A DNA stretch of 64,000 bases, taken from the NCBI GenBank assembly GCA_019752535.1, contig JAIEMA010000045.1:1-64000 (forward strand), written 5' to 3'. The notes under the pieces are model-generated. The model did not search any database, was not told where the DNA came from, and saw only the letters and a program-made list of their open reading frames with translations. Origin of the DNA: Bacteriovoracaceae bacterium (GTDB lineage Bacteria > Bdellovibrionota > Bacteriovoracia > Bacteriovoracales > Bacteriovoracaceae). Position numbers and translations under genes: made by a program. Every line of letters starts with the position of its first letter. Position 1 is the stretch's first letter. Positions 16,706-25,106 of the stretch are shown here, piece by piece.

Positions 16706-16834
16706 CTTTTAAGTTTATCGACTTCCGCGAATAACTCTCTGGGGAACAATTTGCCGCGCTGCCCACGGCTATTTGGCCTACTGGATCACTATTCTACTTG
16801 CTGCTAAGGAAGGGAAATTTTATAACCAAGGGGT

Positions 16835-16911
16835 GCACCCGTAGCTCAGCTGAATAGAGCGTTTCCCTCCGAAGGAAAAGGTCGGTGGTTTGAATCCACT
16901 CGGGTGCGCCA
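16835..16911 (+). tRNA. tRNA-Arg (anticodon CCG)
   Basis: A full cloverleaf can be folded: acceptor GCACCCG with CGGGTGC, D arm GCTC/GAGC, anticodon stem TTTCC/GGAAA around the loop CTCCGAA (anticodon CCG, reads CGG), T arm GGTGG-TTTGAAT-CCACT, and encoded GCCA at the 3' end. It stands alone, directly before the AT-rich regulatory region. Confidence 0.95.
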
Positions 16912-16981
16912 ATACTAACGGATTGCCGTATTTCCTTGAAAGCATCGCTTCATTTCGATAGATTATGCCCAACGGAATAAG

Positions 16982-17857
16982 ATGAAAGAATTAGAACAAA
17001 ATTGGCCAATTATCTTTAAGGCAATTCGCAGCGTATTGGGTGCGTCTCAATATGATCTCTCGCGCTACACGGGCATCACCCAATCAAAGATCGCGCGCAT
17101 TGAGAAAGGGAAATCTCAACTAAGCTATCAAGAAGTGGCAGAAATCTCTAAGCAGCTTTTCATCACTCCAGCTGAATTTGCAAGCGGCCACTTCGAACTT
17201 AATCATGAATTTGAAAAGGCGATTAAAATCTTTGGCCTAAAAGATTCACTCTTTAATGAACGCCGTTACGTGCTCTCCGCTACTCTCACTCCCCTTCTGA
17301 AATTCATCATTAAAGAATTGGGGAGAAGAGATGTCCTCGAAATACTCTATGACTTGGATCTAAGAGAAGATATCTTTGTGATAAAAAACTTCCCCATCAA
17401 TCTTGATCGTTTTGAGATTTTTATTTCGACTCTCTTTAGTGAAGGCATTTTAAATTCTGATTATTTTAAAGAAATCGCGAGGACAAGTTTTTGTCCTGAG
17501 GTCTTCGGAGAGCAGCTTTTTCAAGAAATCCGGAATAAAGAATCCCCTATTGATAGACTTCATCTTCAATACAATAAGGGTCCCCATTTAGAGAATTTTT
17601 CAAAAATCGAGTTTCAAAGATCGAGCAAGACAAACGCTAAGATCAAAAGAGTTTTTAAGCCTAGGAAGATTTCTGATTTTCAGTATAAGGGTTACGTTAA
17701 TAAACTCGATCAAAACCATTGGAATGATTACTATATTCACTTTCTTAATTCCTTTCTCGAAGCTGGAAAAAGTCTAAAATCGTTCCATATTCTTTCTGAA
17801 AAGATAGTAACGACAACTGAGTCTTTTATGTTTTACAATCTTCAATTTGACGCTTGA
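16982..17857 (+). CDS. XRE-family HTH regulator with unassigned C-terminal domain
   Basis: 291 residues. An XRE helix-turn-helix lies at ~12-65 (YDLSRYTGITQSKIARIEKGK). The remaining ~225 residues are helical, with a basic segment (KTNAKIKRVFKPRK) followed by a compact C-terminal region; no known ligand domain is recognised. Overall size resembles Rgg/PlcR-like one-component regulators of Gram-positive bacteria, but that is only a size comparison. It is followed 13 bases later by the membrane protein gene, suggesting one operon. Confidence 0.78.
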   Translation: MKELEQNWPIIFKAIRSVLGASQYDLSRYTGITQSKIARIEKGKSQLSYQEVAEISKQLFITPAEFASGHFELNHEFEKAIKIFGLKDSLFNERRYVLSATLTPLLKFIIKELGRRDVLEILYDLDLREDIFVIKNFPINLDRFEIFISTLFSEGILNSDYFKEIARTSFCPEVFGEQLFQEIRNKESPIDRLHLQYNKGPHLENFSKIEFQRSSKTNAKIKRVFKPRKISDFQYKGYVNKLDQNHWNDYYIHFLNSFLEAGKSLKSFHILSEKIVTTTESFMFYNLQFDA

Positions 17858-17870
17858 AGATGGAAGCTCT

Positions 17871-18590
17871 ATGCCTGATGAGAAAAACCTAATCAATCTC
17901 CTGTTTCTAATCTTGTTTGGTTATATCTTTCTGAATTTTATCATTACTGTTGTTTTGCAAAACATCACAAGCTCTAAAAGCTACAAAGACTTAGCCATTT
18001 ATTGGATATCCCTATTTATCACATTTATCTTTCATGGTTTTTTTCAACACTCTCCGCTCGAAATCGCACTCTCATTTGGAATCGCTGTTATCCCTATGTC
18101 AATTTTGGCTAACCTCGTTCTTCAAACGTATCACTTGGAACTTCCTTGGAAGAAGCAATCTCTCCTCTACATAGCGCTTTATGGAATGAGTTTACTCATC
18201 TCAAGAGTAACAACAAACTTTACACTCATCTCTCTCCCCATTACAGTGTGCCTCACCATTCCACTTCTCTACACTTCTTATATTTGCCTTATCAAATTTC
18301 GCCAGACCTCAACACTGCTTCAGAAATTCCTGGGTACTATTTTCTTACTCATGCCCATTCACTGCATCGATTTTGCTTTTTTTCGTTTGGAAGAAGGAGC
18401 TCAACTCTGGGGATGGCTAGTCTCTTTTAGCATCTATCAGTGCCTCTCTGTGATATTGCCTACTTTTATCCTCGAAGAGATCACACGTAATGAGAACAAG
18501 AGGATTTCAAACATAATGAAATCCTCTTATGAAGAGATCGAACAATTAAAAAGAAGAGTTATTGATTTAGAAAAATCAAAATCAATTTAA
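17871..18590 (+). CDS. Seven-helix membrane protein with C-terminal coiled coil, no output domain
   Basis: 239 residues from the ATG at 17871 (GGAAG ribosome site). Seven hydrophobic helices span ~8-205, followed by a charged coiled coil (~206-239; YEEIEQLKRRVIDLEK). This looks like the sensor half of a histidine kinase or cyclase, cut off after the signalling helix. A membrane-less kinase is encoded 1.9 kb away at 20430-21053, so the two may form a split sensor. The stop overlaps the convergent gene by 4 bases. Confidence 0.7.
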   Translation: MPDEKNLINLLFLILFGYIFLNFIITVVLQNITSSKSYKDLAIYWISLFITFIFHGFFQHSPLEIALSFGIAVIPMSILANLVLQTYHLELPWKKQSLLYIALYGMSLLISRVTTNFTLISLPITVCLTIPLLYTSYICLIKFRQTSTLLQKFLGTIFLLMPIHCIDFAFFRLEEGAQLWGWLVSFSIYQCLSVILPTFILEEITRNENKRISNIMKSSYEEIEQLKRRVIDLEKSKSI

Positions 18591-19213
18591 GCCACACGAG
18601 CAGCGAACTTTGAGCTTTTAGCTATACTATTAATCATAGAACAATACGCGACTTTTGATTGAATTAGGTTTTCAAAGATGAGTTTCTTTCTTGTTTCATT
18701 GAGTGACTCAATTACATTAAGGGCATCTTGAACGTGGGTGGGATCTTCCTCTCCATGAACTCTTAGAAAGGTTCCCGTATTTCGGCCATGAAAAGATTCA
18801 ACTTTCCTGTATATCCAAGGGCAAACCTCTGTTGCAACGTCTTCCAAAAGAAGGATATAGCCCATAAGGGCCATCGGATCAATGTGTTCAATTTTATAAT
18901 ATTGCGTTTCCCAAAATATTTTTGTTTCCACTCTTTCGGGAAAATCAGACAGAGAAAACCCAAGGTTCTCCAAATCTTTTTTAACCATTAAATCGTGAGC
19001 ATTCTCTTCATTTAGATGAGCAAAAAATCGAGTCTGGATTTTCCGGTCTTCATTTTTCATTCTGGCAGCAGCCAGTGCCAATAATTTCTCAGAATGATTC
19101 ACATAATAGTAAGTCTGGGCTAAGTAATCTCCAAATTGTCTTTTATTTGACCAGTCAAAGGATTTCAAACCTTCAATTAATTCTGCTTTCTCTTTTTGAT
19201 AGTCAGGAAACAT
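18587..19213 (-). CDS. Heme-oxygenase-like diiron enzyme (HDO superfamily)
   Basis: 208 residues, all helical. The ligand-like motifs HLNEENAHD (~67-75), LEDVATE (~122-128) and HGEEDPTHV (~152-160) follow the E/H, E and D/E-x-x-H order of heme-oxygenase-like diiron oxidases (the fold of TenA, UndA, SznF and CADD). Such enzymes oxidise fatty acids or amino-acid-derived substrates with O2. It overlaps the GNAT-like gene upstream by 11 bases, so both are translated together and probably work in one short pathway. Product unknown. Confidence 0.72.
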   Translation of the reverse strand: MFPDYQKEKAELIEGLKSFDWSNKRQFGDYLAQTYYYVNHSEKLLALAAARMKNEDRKIQTRFFAHLNEENAHDLMVKKDLENLGFSLSDFPERVETKIFWETQYYKIEHIDPMALMGYILLLEDVATEVCPWIYRKVESFHGRNTGTFLRVHGEEDPTHVQDALNVIESLNETRKKLIFENLIQSKVAYCSMINSIAKSSKFAARVA

Positions 19214-19937
19214 GTAGTACCTCTTTGTTTAAATAATTAATCTCACTAGATTCAAAACGGCTTTTCCAAATTATATTTTTCACATTGCGTAGTTTTCTAT
19301 CTTCAAGCTCCAAAATCTCTTTACTCCAAAACAGAAGATCTACCTCTTCATCGCCCGCCTGATTTTTGCCATCAATCAGATAGGGCAATCCTTTACTGAA
19401 AGGCTTCGCTCCGAATTTGTAACAAAGATTTTCATTTGATTTCTTTTTTCTTGCTGCCGTGACGAGGATTTCTGAATCTGAAGATTTAAAACTTTCAAGA
19501 TATAAACTCAAAAATAAATCTTTCCAGTTAATAATCTGATCTCTCCCTCTAAAGTCATGATGAATTGTGAAATGTGAGGCGATCGACATTTTTATAGATG
19601 ACTCTTTTATGCTTTCTAATATTGCTTTTGGCCAATATCTAAAGCAGGAGTCCTCCATGATTGGAGTAGAAAGTTGATTCACTTCTCTAATAAATGCTGT
19701 ACCGACAAACATATCTTTGAAGTAGAGAGCGATGATTTTGTCTTGTCGTGTAAAATCGTCAGAGTAAAAACGATGATCAAGCTGCATTTCATTTTGAAAT
19801 ACATCCACCCATACTTTTTTCCACTGTTGATAGATGTCTTCTAGAAGCTTAATAGAATGTGTCTCTCTCTCTCTACCAGAGAAAACAAAGAGCTTTGAAT
19901 TCTTGACTAAAAGAATCTCATCGATCGGATTTTTCAT
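19203..19937 (-). CDS. GNAT-like N-acyltransferase, possibly a signal-molecule synthase
   Basis: 244 residues. The core pattern FVGTAFIREVN, then IASHFTIHHDFRGRDQII (acyl-donor-binding R-G-R loop) and YKFGAKPF, matches a diverged GNAT fold. The N-terminal WKKVWVDVFQ ... DDFTRQDKIIALYF recalls the arrangement of N-acyl amino acid synthases (FeeM) and LuxI-like enzymes. The donor may be acyl-ACP or acyl-CoA. The pairing with an HDO enzyme between regulatory genes suggests production of a small acylated compound, which is inference. Confidence 0.5.
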   Translation of the reverse strand: MKNPIDEILLVKNSKLFVFSGRERETHSIKLLEDIYQQWKKVWVDVFQNEMQLDHRFYSDDFTRQDKIIALYFKDMFVGTAFIREVNQLSTPIMEDSCFRYWPKAILESIKESSIKMSIASHFTIHHDFRGRDQIINWKDLFLSLYLESFKSSDSEILVTAARKKKSNENLCYKFGAKPFSKGLPYLIDGKNQAGDEEVDLLFWSKEILELEDRKLRNVKNIIWKSRFESSEINYLNKEVLHVS

Positions 19938-20048
19938 CCGCCTAGGTTATTAAATTTGGAATAATGAACAATAGGACCCAATTACCCCACAGGCAATGCG
20001 TCTTGCTAGTTATTCAAATGCAAATATTATTGAAAGTTTTTTGAAAAA

Positions 20049-20297
20049 TTATTTTTTAGAATCTTGGATGAGCCCAAACACTTGTTTGGTGGCAGAATTC
20101 ACACCTAAACCCTTTAGGCATTGAAGCAATTCCGCAGCTGAAAGCTCGAGGGTTCCGTTTTCAAATTTTGAAATTTTACTTTGAGAGACTCCTGCAATCT
20201 TAGCCATTTCAATTTGAGTGAGATTCTTCTTTTTTCTTGTGGTGACAAGAATGTTTTTTATCTTCTCTGAATAGAATGTAGACGCAGTATTGCTCAT
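20049..20297 (-). CDS. Small XRE-family HTH regulator
   Basis: 82 residues. One XRE domain (~12-68) with a clear recognition region, LTQIEMAKIAGVSQSKISKFENG, written here in part as QIEMAKIAGVSQSKI. Typical size of autoregulated repressors. It is 111 bases upstream of the GNAT/HDO pair in the same direction and 132 bases from the kinase gene. Its own upstream region holds two nested inverted repeats (20305-20361), which fits autoregulation. Confidence 0.85.
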   Translation of the reverse strand: MSNTASTFYSEKIKNILVTTRKKKNLTQIEMAKIAGVSQSKISKFENGTLELSAAELLQCLKGLGVNSATKQVFGLIQDSKK

Positions 20298-20304
20298 TAG
20301 AATC

Positions 20305-20361
20305 CCTCACGGCTGAATAATTCTAATCATCATAATAAAAAATATTATGCATCGAGTGAGG
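20305..20361. promoter_or_regulatory. Nested inverted repeats upstream of the small XRE gene
   Basis: CCTCAC (20305-20310) pairs with GTGAGG (20356-20361). Inside them CATAAT (20331-20336) pairs with ATTATG (20344-20349) around a 7-base A/T spacer. The inner repeat overlaps the most plausible -10 region for the minus-strand XRE gene. This is the layout of a repressor operator, but binding is not shown. Confidence 0.4.
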
Positions 20362-20429
20362 TCGAGCGAAGGATTTAGGTTTTTGTAAAAATTCAATAAC
20401 TTGCTTGGCTTTTATGAACCAATCTTGAC

Positions 20430-21053
20430 TTAACTCCGCGTCAAAAACTGAATATCTATACGGTACGACTCTGAGGCCTGGGCCAACATTTTAATTTTGG
20501 CTTTCATCGATTTTAAACCTTCAAATATAATGTTCTTCCCTATGCCGTGAGGAAGTGTTCTTGATTCGCGTGGGCTTTTTTTAATTTTCCCATTATCTTC
20601 AATGATCAAATGAAATTCACTATTTCTCTCCAAAAATGAAAGACTAATAGTCGTGGCATTCGCATTCACAGAATTCTCGATAATATTTTCAAGAACGCTG
20701 TAAAAAAGATCCTTATCTAGAAAAAACTCAGTTTCAAGTCTTTGAATTTGATCATCAAGGAAAATATGACATTGAGGGAACAAAAACATTAACTTTTCAA
20801 GACTTTCTGAAACAAAAATTGAAAAGTCCTGAAACTTAACCCATTCATTCTGAGGATCTCGAGGTGACTCTCTTAGTACTGACTCACAAAGATTATTAAT
20901 AATTTCTCCGATTCTTATCACTACGGGAGAAATTGTCTCAGTTGAGATTTTTGTATTTTTTGATTCGGCAGTTAAAACAATCACATTTAAAATAGCAAAT
21001 TTATTAACTAAGTCATGAGTGATATTTCGTATTTCTTTCAATTCAGTCTCCAT
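20430..21053 (-). CDS. Membrane-less histidine kinase (HisKA-like helix plus HATPase)
   Basis: 207 residues. The protein starts almost directly with the phospho-acceptor helix (NITHDLVNKFAIL, His13), followed by the ATPase domain: N box LENIIENSVNANA, G1 IEDNGKI and G2 HGIGKNIIFEGL. There is no sensor, PAS or transmembrane part. It may pair with the output-less membrane protein at 17871, or be controlled by another protein. No response regulator is present in the window. Its upstream region contains an inverted repeat (21080-21112). Confidence 0.8.
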   Translation of the reverse strand: METELKEIRNITHDLVNKFAILNVIVLTAESKNTKISTETISPVVIRIGEIINNLCESVLRESPRDPQNEWVKFQDFSIFVSESLEKLMFLFPQCHIFLDDQIQRLETEFFLDKDLFYSVLENIIENSVNANATTISLSFLERNSEFHLIIEDNGKIKKSPRESRTLPHGIGKNIIFEGLKSMKAKIKMLAQASESYRIDIQFLTRS

Positions 21054-21069
21054 TATTCCCTCAAGAATA

Positions 21070-21112
21070 TATCGCGATAGATCGTTTTCTTAAACTTAAT
21101 TAAAACCGATCT
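21070..21112. promoter_or_regulatory. Palindrome and imperfect inverted repeat upstream of the kinase gene
   Basis: TATCGCGATA (21070-21079) is a perfect 10-bp palindrome. It is followed by AGATCG-TTTT and AAAAC-CGATCT arms (21079-21112; one unpaired base). Both lie in the 117-base divergent region between the kinase and the PLP enzyme gene. They may be regulator sites for one of the XRE proteins. Confidence 0.35.
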
Positions 21113-21170
21113 AATTAATCCGAATTGCTTTGATGATTTACTATTTTTTGAATCCTGTTATTCTTTATGA

Positions 21171-22355
21171 ATGAGTGATTTCCTCAGACAGTTGGCCTTT
21201 TTGAATGCATTCTTGCCTCAGGAAGCTCTCAACTTTGATTCACAAGATCTAGAATCACAAATGAATGCAAAGTTCTTACTCATGCAACAGCTGCGAGCTC
21301 ACTGCGTAAGAGAGATTACCCAAAATGTGACGAATCGAAGTCACGAAAAACTAGATTGGTATGGTTATCCTCTGGCCTGGGACTATAGACGACAGCAATT
21401 ATTTATAAATAAAGATCTCACTCCAGATGTGTTTCATCCTGGCTTAAAAAACAAAAGATCTGTCGCCACTGCTTTTTTTACTTCATCTGGCCAAGTCGCC
21501 ATTCATGCCACACTCACTACACTCTTGAGAAAATTCGGCCCCTACAAGCTTGTGACCCCGCATGGAATCTATTTTGAATCACAGAGGGCCTACGATTTTG
21601 TCATGCATCTTCAAACACTCAATTCTTCTTCTCCTGAACTTCTGGTGATTGATTCAGGTGCCATGAGGCCTGGAGATGAAAAGCATCTCGACGCACTCAT
21701 TAAAAAATGCAGTTGGGTGATGATCGATTCAACTTGCTGGGACAGTGAGAATCCACTGCTTGCTCAAATCTTAGAGTTAACAAAAGATAAAACAGTCTTT
21801 CTTACGCGCTCGCATTTGAAACTCGACTGTTTCGGAGCTGAGTACTCACTTTTAGGGTCTGTGACGTTACTCTCAGAGCCGAATCAAGAGCTTGCGAATC
21901 TTCTCATGATGTCGATTTCTATGGTGGGAGGATACCCTTCATTTGATGAGATCTATCCCTTTTTAACTTCAGCAGAGCATAGAGTGTTGACAAGAGAGAG
22001 GACGAAAAGAATTCAAAAGAACACTGAACGCTTATTTCATTTTACTGAGAAACTTCTTCCTAAGCGGGAAGACTTAAAAATTGTCCGTTTCACGCATGAT
22101 CTTTATTTTATGATTGAATTTGAGCCCAACGGAAAAAACTGGCCCCTGCTGCTTGAAAAATGGCGCTCACTTGGTGGCAGTATCGGTCACACCTGTGACA
22201 GTTTTGGCTTTGATGGATTCACACTCGCTCATTTTATTCAAAATTGCCGTCCAATGCGCCAACATGTCATTCGATTCTGTGGATCAGATTTACCCAATGA
22301 CGAAATCGCTGGAGCCGAAGAAACCATTAAGCATATCTTAAGTGAGTTGATTTAA
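21171..22355 (+). CDS. PLP-dependent fold type I enzyme, unassigned subfamily
   Basis: 394 residues. It shows the landmarks of a Cys/Met-metabolism-type PLP fold: phosphate loop AFFTSSGQVA (101-110), Asp186 in VMIDSTCW as the pyridine partner, and SHLKLDCFGAEYSLLGS with Lys217 as the likely Schiff-base lysine. The long N-terminal ~95 residues are not typical and no annotated enzyme matches in detail. The stop overlaps the convergent carbamoyltransferase stop by 4 bases. Together they may belong to a small-molecule pathway, which is inference. Confidence 0.62.
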   Translation: MSDFLRQLAFLNAFLPQEALNFDSQDLESQMNAKFLLMQQLRAHCVREITQNVTNRSHEKLDWYGYPLAWDYRRQQLFINKDLTPDVFHPGLKNKRSVATAFFTSSGQVAIHATLTTLLRKFGPYKLVTPHGIYFESQRAYDFVMHLQTLNSSSPELLVIDSGAMRPGDEKHLDALIKKCSWVMIDSTCWDSENPLLAQILELTKDKTVFLTRSHLKLDCFGAEYSLLGSVTLLSEPNQELANLLMMSISMVGGYPSFDEIYPFLTSAEHRVLTRERTKRIQKNTERLFHFTEKLLPKREDLKIVRFTHDLYFMIEFEPNGKNWPLLLEKWRSLGGSIGHTCDSFGFDGFTLAHFIQNCRPMRQHVIRFCGSDLPNDEIAGAEETIKHILSELI

Positions 22356-24085
22356 TCTTTTGAAATAAGCCAATTTCCATAGGCCATAAATTTAACTGCT
22401 GGGGCGGTTTCAAAAAACTTCAAGGCATCCTGAACATCCTCAAGAATGGGCTGCCCCATAATATTCAAACTCGTATTGAGTAGCACGTGTACGCCGGTCT
22501 TTTGTGAGAATTTCTCTAAAAGCAAATGAAGACGCGGGTTCTGGTTTTTATCCACAGTTTGGATCCGGCAGGTCTCATCTAAATGCGTGACACCCGCTAA
22601 GACATCTTTTTTCTCTTTCTTGATTTGTGGAGCAAAGGTCATGAAAGGCATTTGGGTATTTTGAGGAACATCAACATAATCATGCACATTTTCAAGCATG
22701 ACCATCGCGCCATATGGTCTGAAGTCTTCTCTGAATTTCACATAATTATTAAGATACTTTTTCACATCCTTTCTATCAGGACGTACAAGTAAACTTCTAT
22801 GGCCCAAAGCTCGTGGGCCCACTTCTGATCGCCCTTGAAGCCACGCCACCACTTCTCCCTTTTCAAGGAGTTTGGCGACCTCTTCTTCAATGGAATTTGA
22901 AAGCTGTATTTTAAAATTTTTAAACACTTGAGGAATCTTGCTCTCATGTTTTTTTGTATCATGCTCCGGACTTCCGAGTGCTGCAGTCAGCTCTCTCCAT
23001 TCTTTCTTTTTAAACTTGATCTGACCGTCTTCATACGCTTTCCCCCAAGCTGCTCCAAGAGCAATACCTTCATCATTAGGGAAAGGAGGCACAAAAACAT
23101 TTTCAAACAGACCAGACTTCATGAGATGAGAATTGAACAAACAATTCAGAGCACATCCACCGACCAAGACAATATTTTTTTCATTGGGATAAAGTGATTT
23201 CAGCTCACTGACTTTGAGCCACATCTGCTCCATAAAGTAAGCCTGAACAGTTGCAGACAAATCGACGGCACGCTTAAAATCTTCCTCGGGCTGTTCATCA
23301 AATTCTTTCTTACCCTTCCTTGGCGTCCACTCTTCTGCATAGAACTCTTGAATGAATTTTTCAGAGTCCTCAATTTTCTTTGTAATCTTGCCATAGGCAC
23401 TCATGCCCATGACTTTTCCCGCTTGCTTCCAATCCCCAAAAATAACTTGGGAAGCTGACTGAAATAAATTGCCAAGCCCATCACAAACTTTCACGCCTTC
23501 AAAAGGTGAGGAGAGATGGCGAGAAAATTTCTTTTTGACCGTCGCTAGTTTGTGGCCATCCCAATGATAGGCGCTTGAAGTTTCAAAAAACTTCACATCT
23601 TTAGGAAGATTTTGAGGAAAGTGAGATCGTTCAGGATGATCCTTCGAAAAAGCCTCGATTGCGCTTCCAGCTCCATCGACAACAAGAATCAGACATGATT
23701 CGAATGGAGAAAAAGCGACGGCCGAATAGGCATGACAGCGATGGTGAGTCGCCGTATTCATTTGTGGATTATTCTTAAACAGCAAACGATCCAGCCCTAG
23801 ATGATTTAAGAGTTCACCTATAGTGGGTATCCATTTCTCAGAAAAAACTTTTTCTAAGGCCTGCGGTGTAAGTAAGAAACTTGTGGCCACAATATTTTCA
23901 TTTTTAAGTGCATTGAAAAATTTTGCGTTGTGATTGAAAGCATGAAGGAGCGAGGCATGGGGGAAATATCCCGCATTCTTCACCTTTGAAATTCTCTCCG
24001 TCAGATAGATCGCGACCTCTCCATTGTCTTCTAAGAGACAAGCCGAAGAATCGTGTGCTCCAACATTTAAGCCTAGATAACCCAT
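22352..24085 (-). CDS. NodU/TobZ-family carbamoyltransferase
   Basis: 577 residues, full length for the family. The N-terminal Kae1-like part has NVGAHDSSACL and HHRCHAYSA (metal-binding His residues) and DGAGSAIEAF. The C-terminal YrdC-like part has LQGRSEVGPRALGHRSLL, KFREDFRPYGA and NTSLNIMGQPI. Such enzymes use carbamoyl phosphate and ATP to O-carbamoylate sugars, antibiotics or Nod factors. The acceptor is unknown; no glycosyltransferase or assembly line lies next to it. Confidence 0.9.
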   Translation of the reverse strand: MGYLGLNVGAHDSSACLLEDNGEVAIYLTERISKVKNAGYFPHASLLHAFNHNAKFFNALKNENIVATSFLLTPQALEKVFSEKWIPTIGELLNHLGLDRLLFKNNPQMNTATHHRCHAYSAVAFSPFESCLILVVDGAGSAIEAFSKDHPERSHFPQNLPKDVKFFETSSAYHWDGHKLATVKKKFSRHLSSPFEGVKVCDGLGNLFQSASQVIFGDWKQAGKVMGMSAYGKITKKIEDSEKFIQEFYAEEWTPRKGKKEFDEQPEEDFKRAVDLSATVQAYFMEQMWLKVSELKSLYPNEKNIVLVGGCALNCLFNSHLMKSGLFENVFVPPFPNDEGIALGAAWGKAYEDGQIKFKKKEWRELTAALGSPEHDTKKHESKIPQVFKNFKIQLSNSIEEEVAKLLEKGEVVAWLQGRSEVGPRALGHRSLLVRPDRKDVKKYLNNYVKFREDFRPYGAMVMLENVHDYVDVPQNTQMPFMTFAPQIKKEKKDVLAGVTHLDETCRIQTVDKNQNPRLHLLLEKFSQKTGVHVLLNTSLNIMGQPILEDVQDALKFFETAPAVKFMAYGNWLISKD

Positions 24086-24180
24086 GTTTTATCCTCATGA
24101 ATATAATTTCATTGAGTTAGACCCTTGTAAACATTTCAAAACTTAAGTTTTGGGAGAGCATTTAGGAGATATTACCTCTC

Positions 24181-25017
24181 ATGAAAATACTCATTTTAAG
24201 CCTCCTCGTTTTAAGCACTTTATCCTCTGAAGCCAGGGCCCAAATGATCTTGGTGTCTGACGTAGATGACACCATTAAGGTCTCGCATGTTCTGGATAAA
24301 GATTCGACTGTTGCCAATTTTCCAATGCTGCGCAACGTTTTTACCGGTATGCCTGAGCTTTATAATCTAATAGTTAAGCATCCAGAATTGACGACGGCTA
24401 AATATCTTTCTAATTCTCCTCAAAAACTTATTGGAGATCGCCATGAAAAGTTTTTGAAAATTAATAATTTTCCAAAAGGTGATCTTGTTGGAAGAAAGTG
24501 GAGCATGATCTTCAGTGGAAAAAACCACAAGATTAATTCGTTGAGAAAATTTGTTAAAGAATTCGCTCCCCGTGAAATGATCCTCATTGGTGATAACGGA
24601 GAGGCGGATACAGAAGTTTACTCCCAAATCAGAAAAGAGTTTCCTCAAATTGGGGGCCTGACTTACATCCATCAAGTCTACTCGCTGGAAGGCTTTCACA
24701 ACAAGAAAGGAAAACCTCTTGAAGAAAACCAAATCGGGTTTGCGACAAGTTTAGATATTGCCTTGGACCTTCTTAATCGCGGCTACCTCAAGCAGGAAGA
24801 CGTGGAAGAATTATTTATAAAAGTCGCTCCGTCCATTCTAGCTGAAGGAAACTTTGAAGAGAGAGGACACGCCATGGCCTTCCCTGCTTGGCTGGATTGC
24901 AGAGATTTTAAAGTCGCTGAGCTACCAACGTTTCAATCTCAAGAAGCCCAGGATTTGCTTTTACAGTATGGTCAAAAGACGAAGTCCCGCTGTGAGCACG
25001 TCCCTTACAAGAACTAA
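24181..25017 (+). CDS. Secreted App1-like phosphatidate phosphatase (DUF2183)
   Basis: 278 residues with signal peptide (ILILSLLVLSTLSSEARA). The haloacid-dehalogenase-type catalytic motif is VSDVDDTIK with Asp27 and Asp29, then YLSNSPQ (motif II Ser), a lysine near KINSLRKF and LIGDNGEADTEVY (acidic motif IV). This is the APP1 catalytic domain; yeast App1 hydrolyses phosphatidate. A secreted form would act on periplasmic or foreign lipids. The C-terminal ~50 residues contain two cysteines that may form a disulfide. Confidence 0.82.
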   Translation: MKILILSLLVLSTLSSEARAQMILVSDVDDTIKVSHVLDKDSTVANFPMLRNVFTGMPELYNLIVKHPELTTAKYLSNSPQKLIGDRHEKFLKINNFPKGDLVGRKWSMIFSGKNHKINSLRKFVKEFAPREMILIGDNGEADTEVYSQIRKEFPQIGGLTYIHQVYSLEGFHNKKGKPLEENQIGFATSLDIALDLLNRGYLKQEDVEELFIKVAPSILAEGNFEERGHAMAFPAWLDCRDFKVAELPTFQSQEAQDLLLQYGQKTKSRCEHVPYKN

Positions 25018-25106
25018 TTGTTGCCAAAATCAGGACAGTCATTCTCGATTGTCCCGCCTGGTAGTTTCCCCAAAAAAGTCTATAATGACTCCATCAGGGA
25101 GTATTT

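Noticed and set aside
14253-16908. 13-base identity (CCACTCGGGTGCG) between the serA 3' end (14253-14265) and the tRNA-Arg 3' end (16896-16908), as a possible attachment site pair.
   Set aside because: The interval between holds ordinary genes and no integrase, and the second copy lies on the wrong side of the tRNA for a typical island. Probably chance.
16835-21053. A genomic island inserted at tRNA-Arg.
   Set aside because: The region after the tRNA is AT-rich, but no integrase and no repeat of the tRNA 3' end downstream was seen.
22352-24085. TsaD (tRNA t6A) function for the carbamoyltransferase because of its Kae1-like half.
   Set aside because: The C-terminal YrdC-like half and the block EVGPRALGHRSLL are specific to NodU/TobZ-type carbamoyltransferases.
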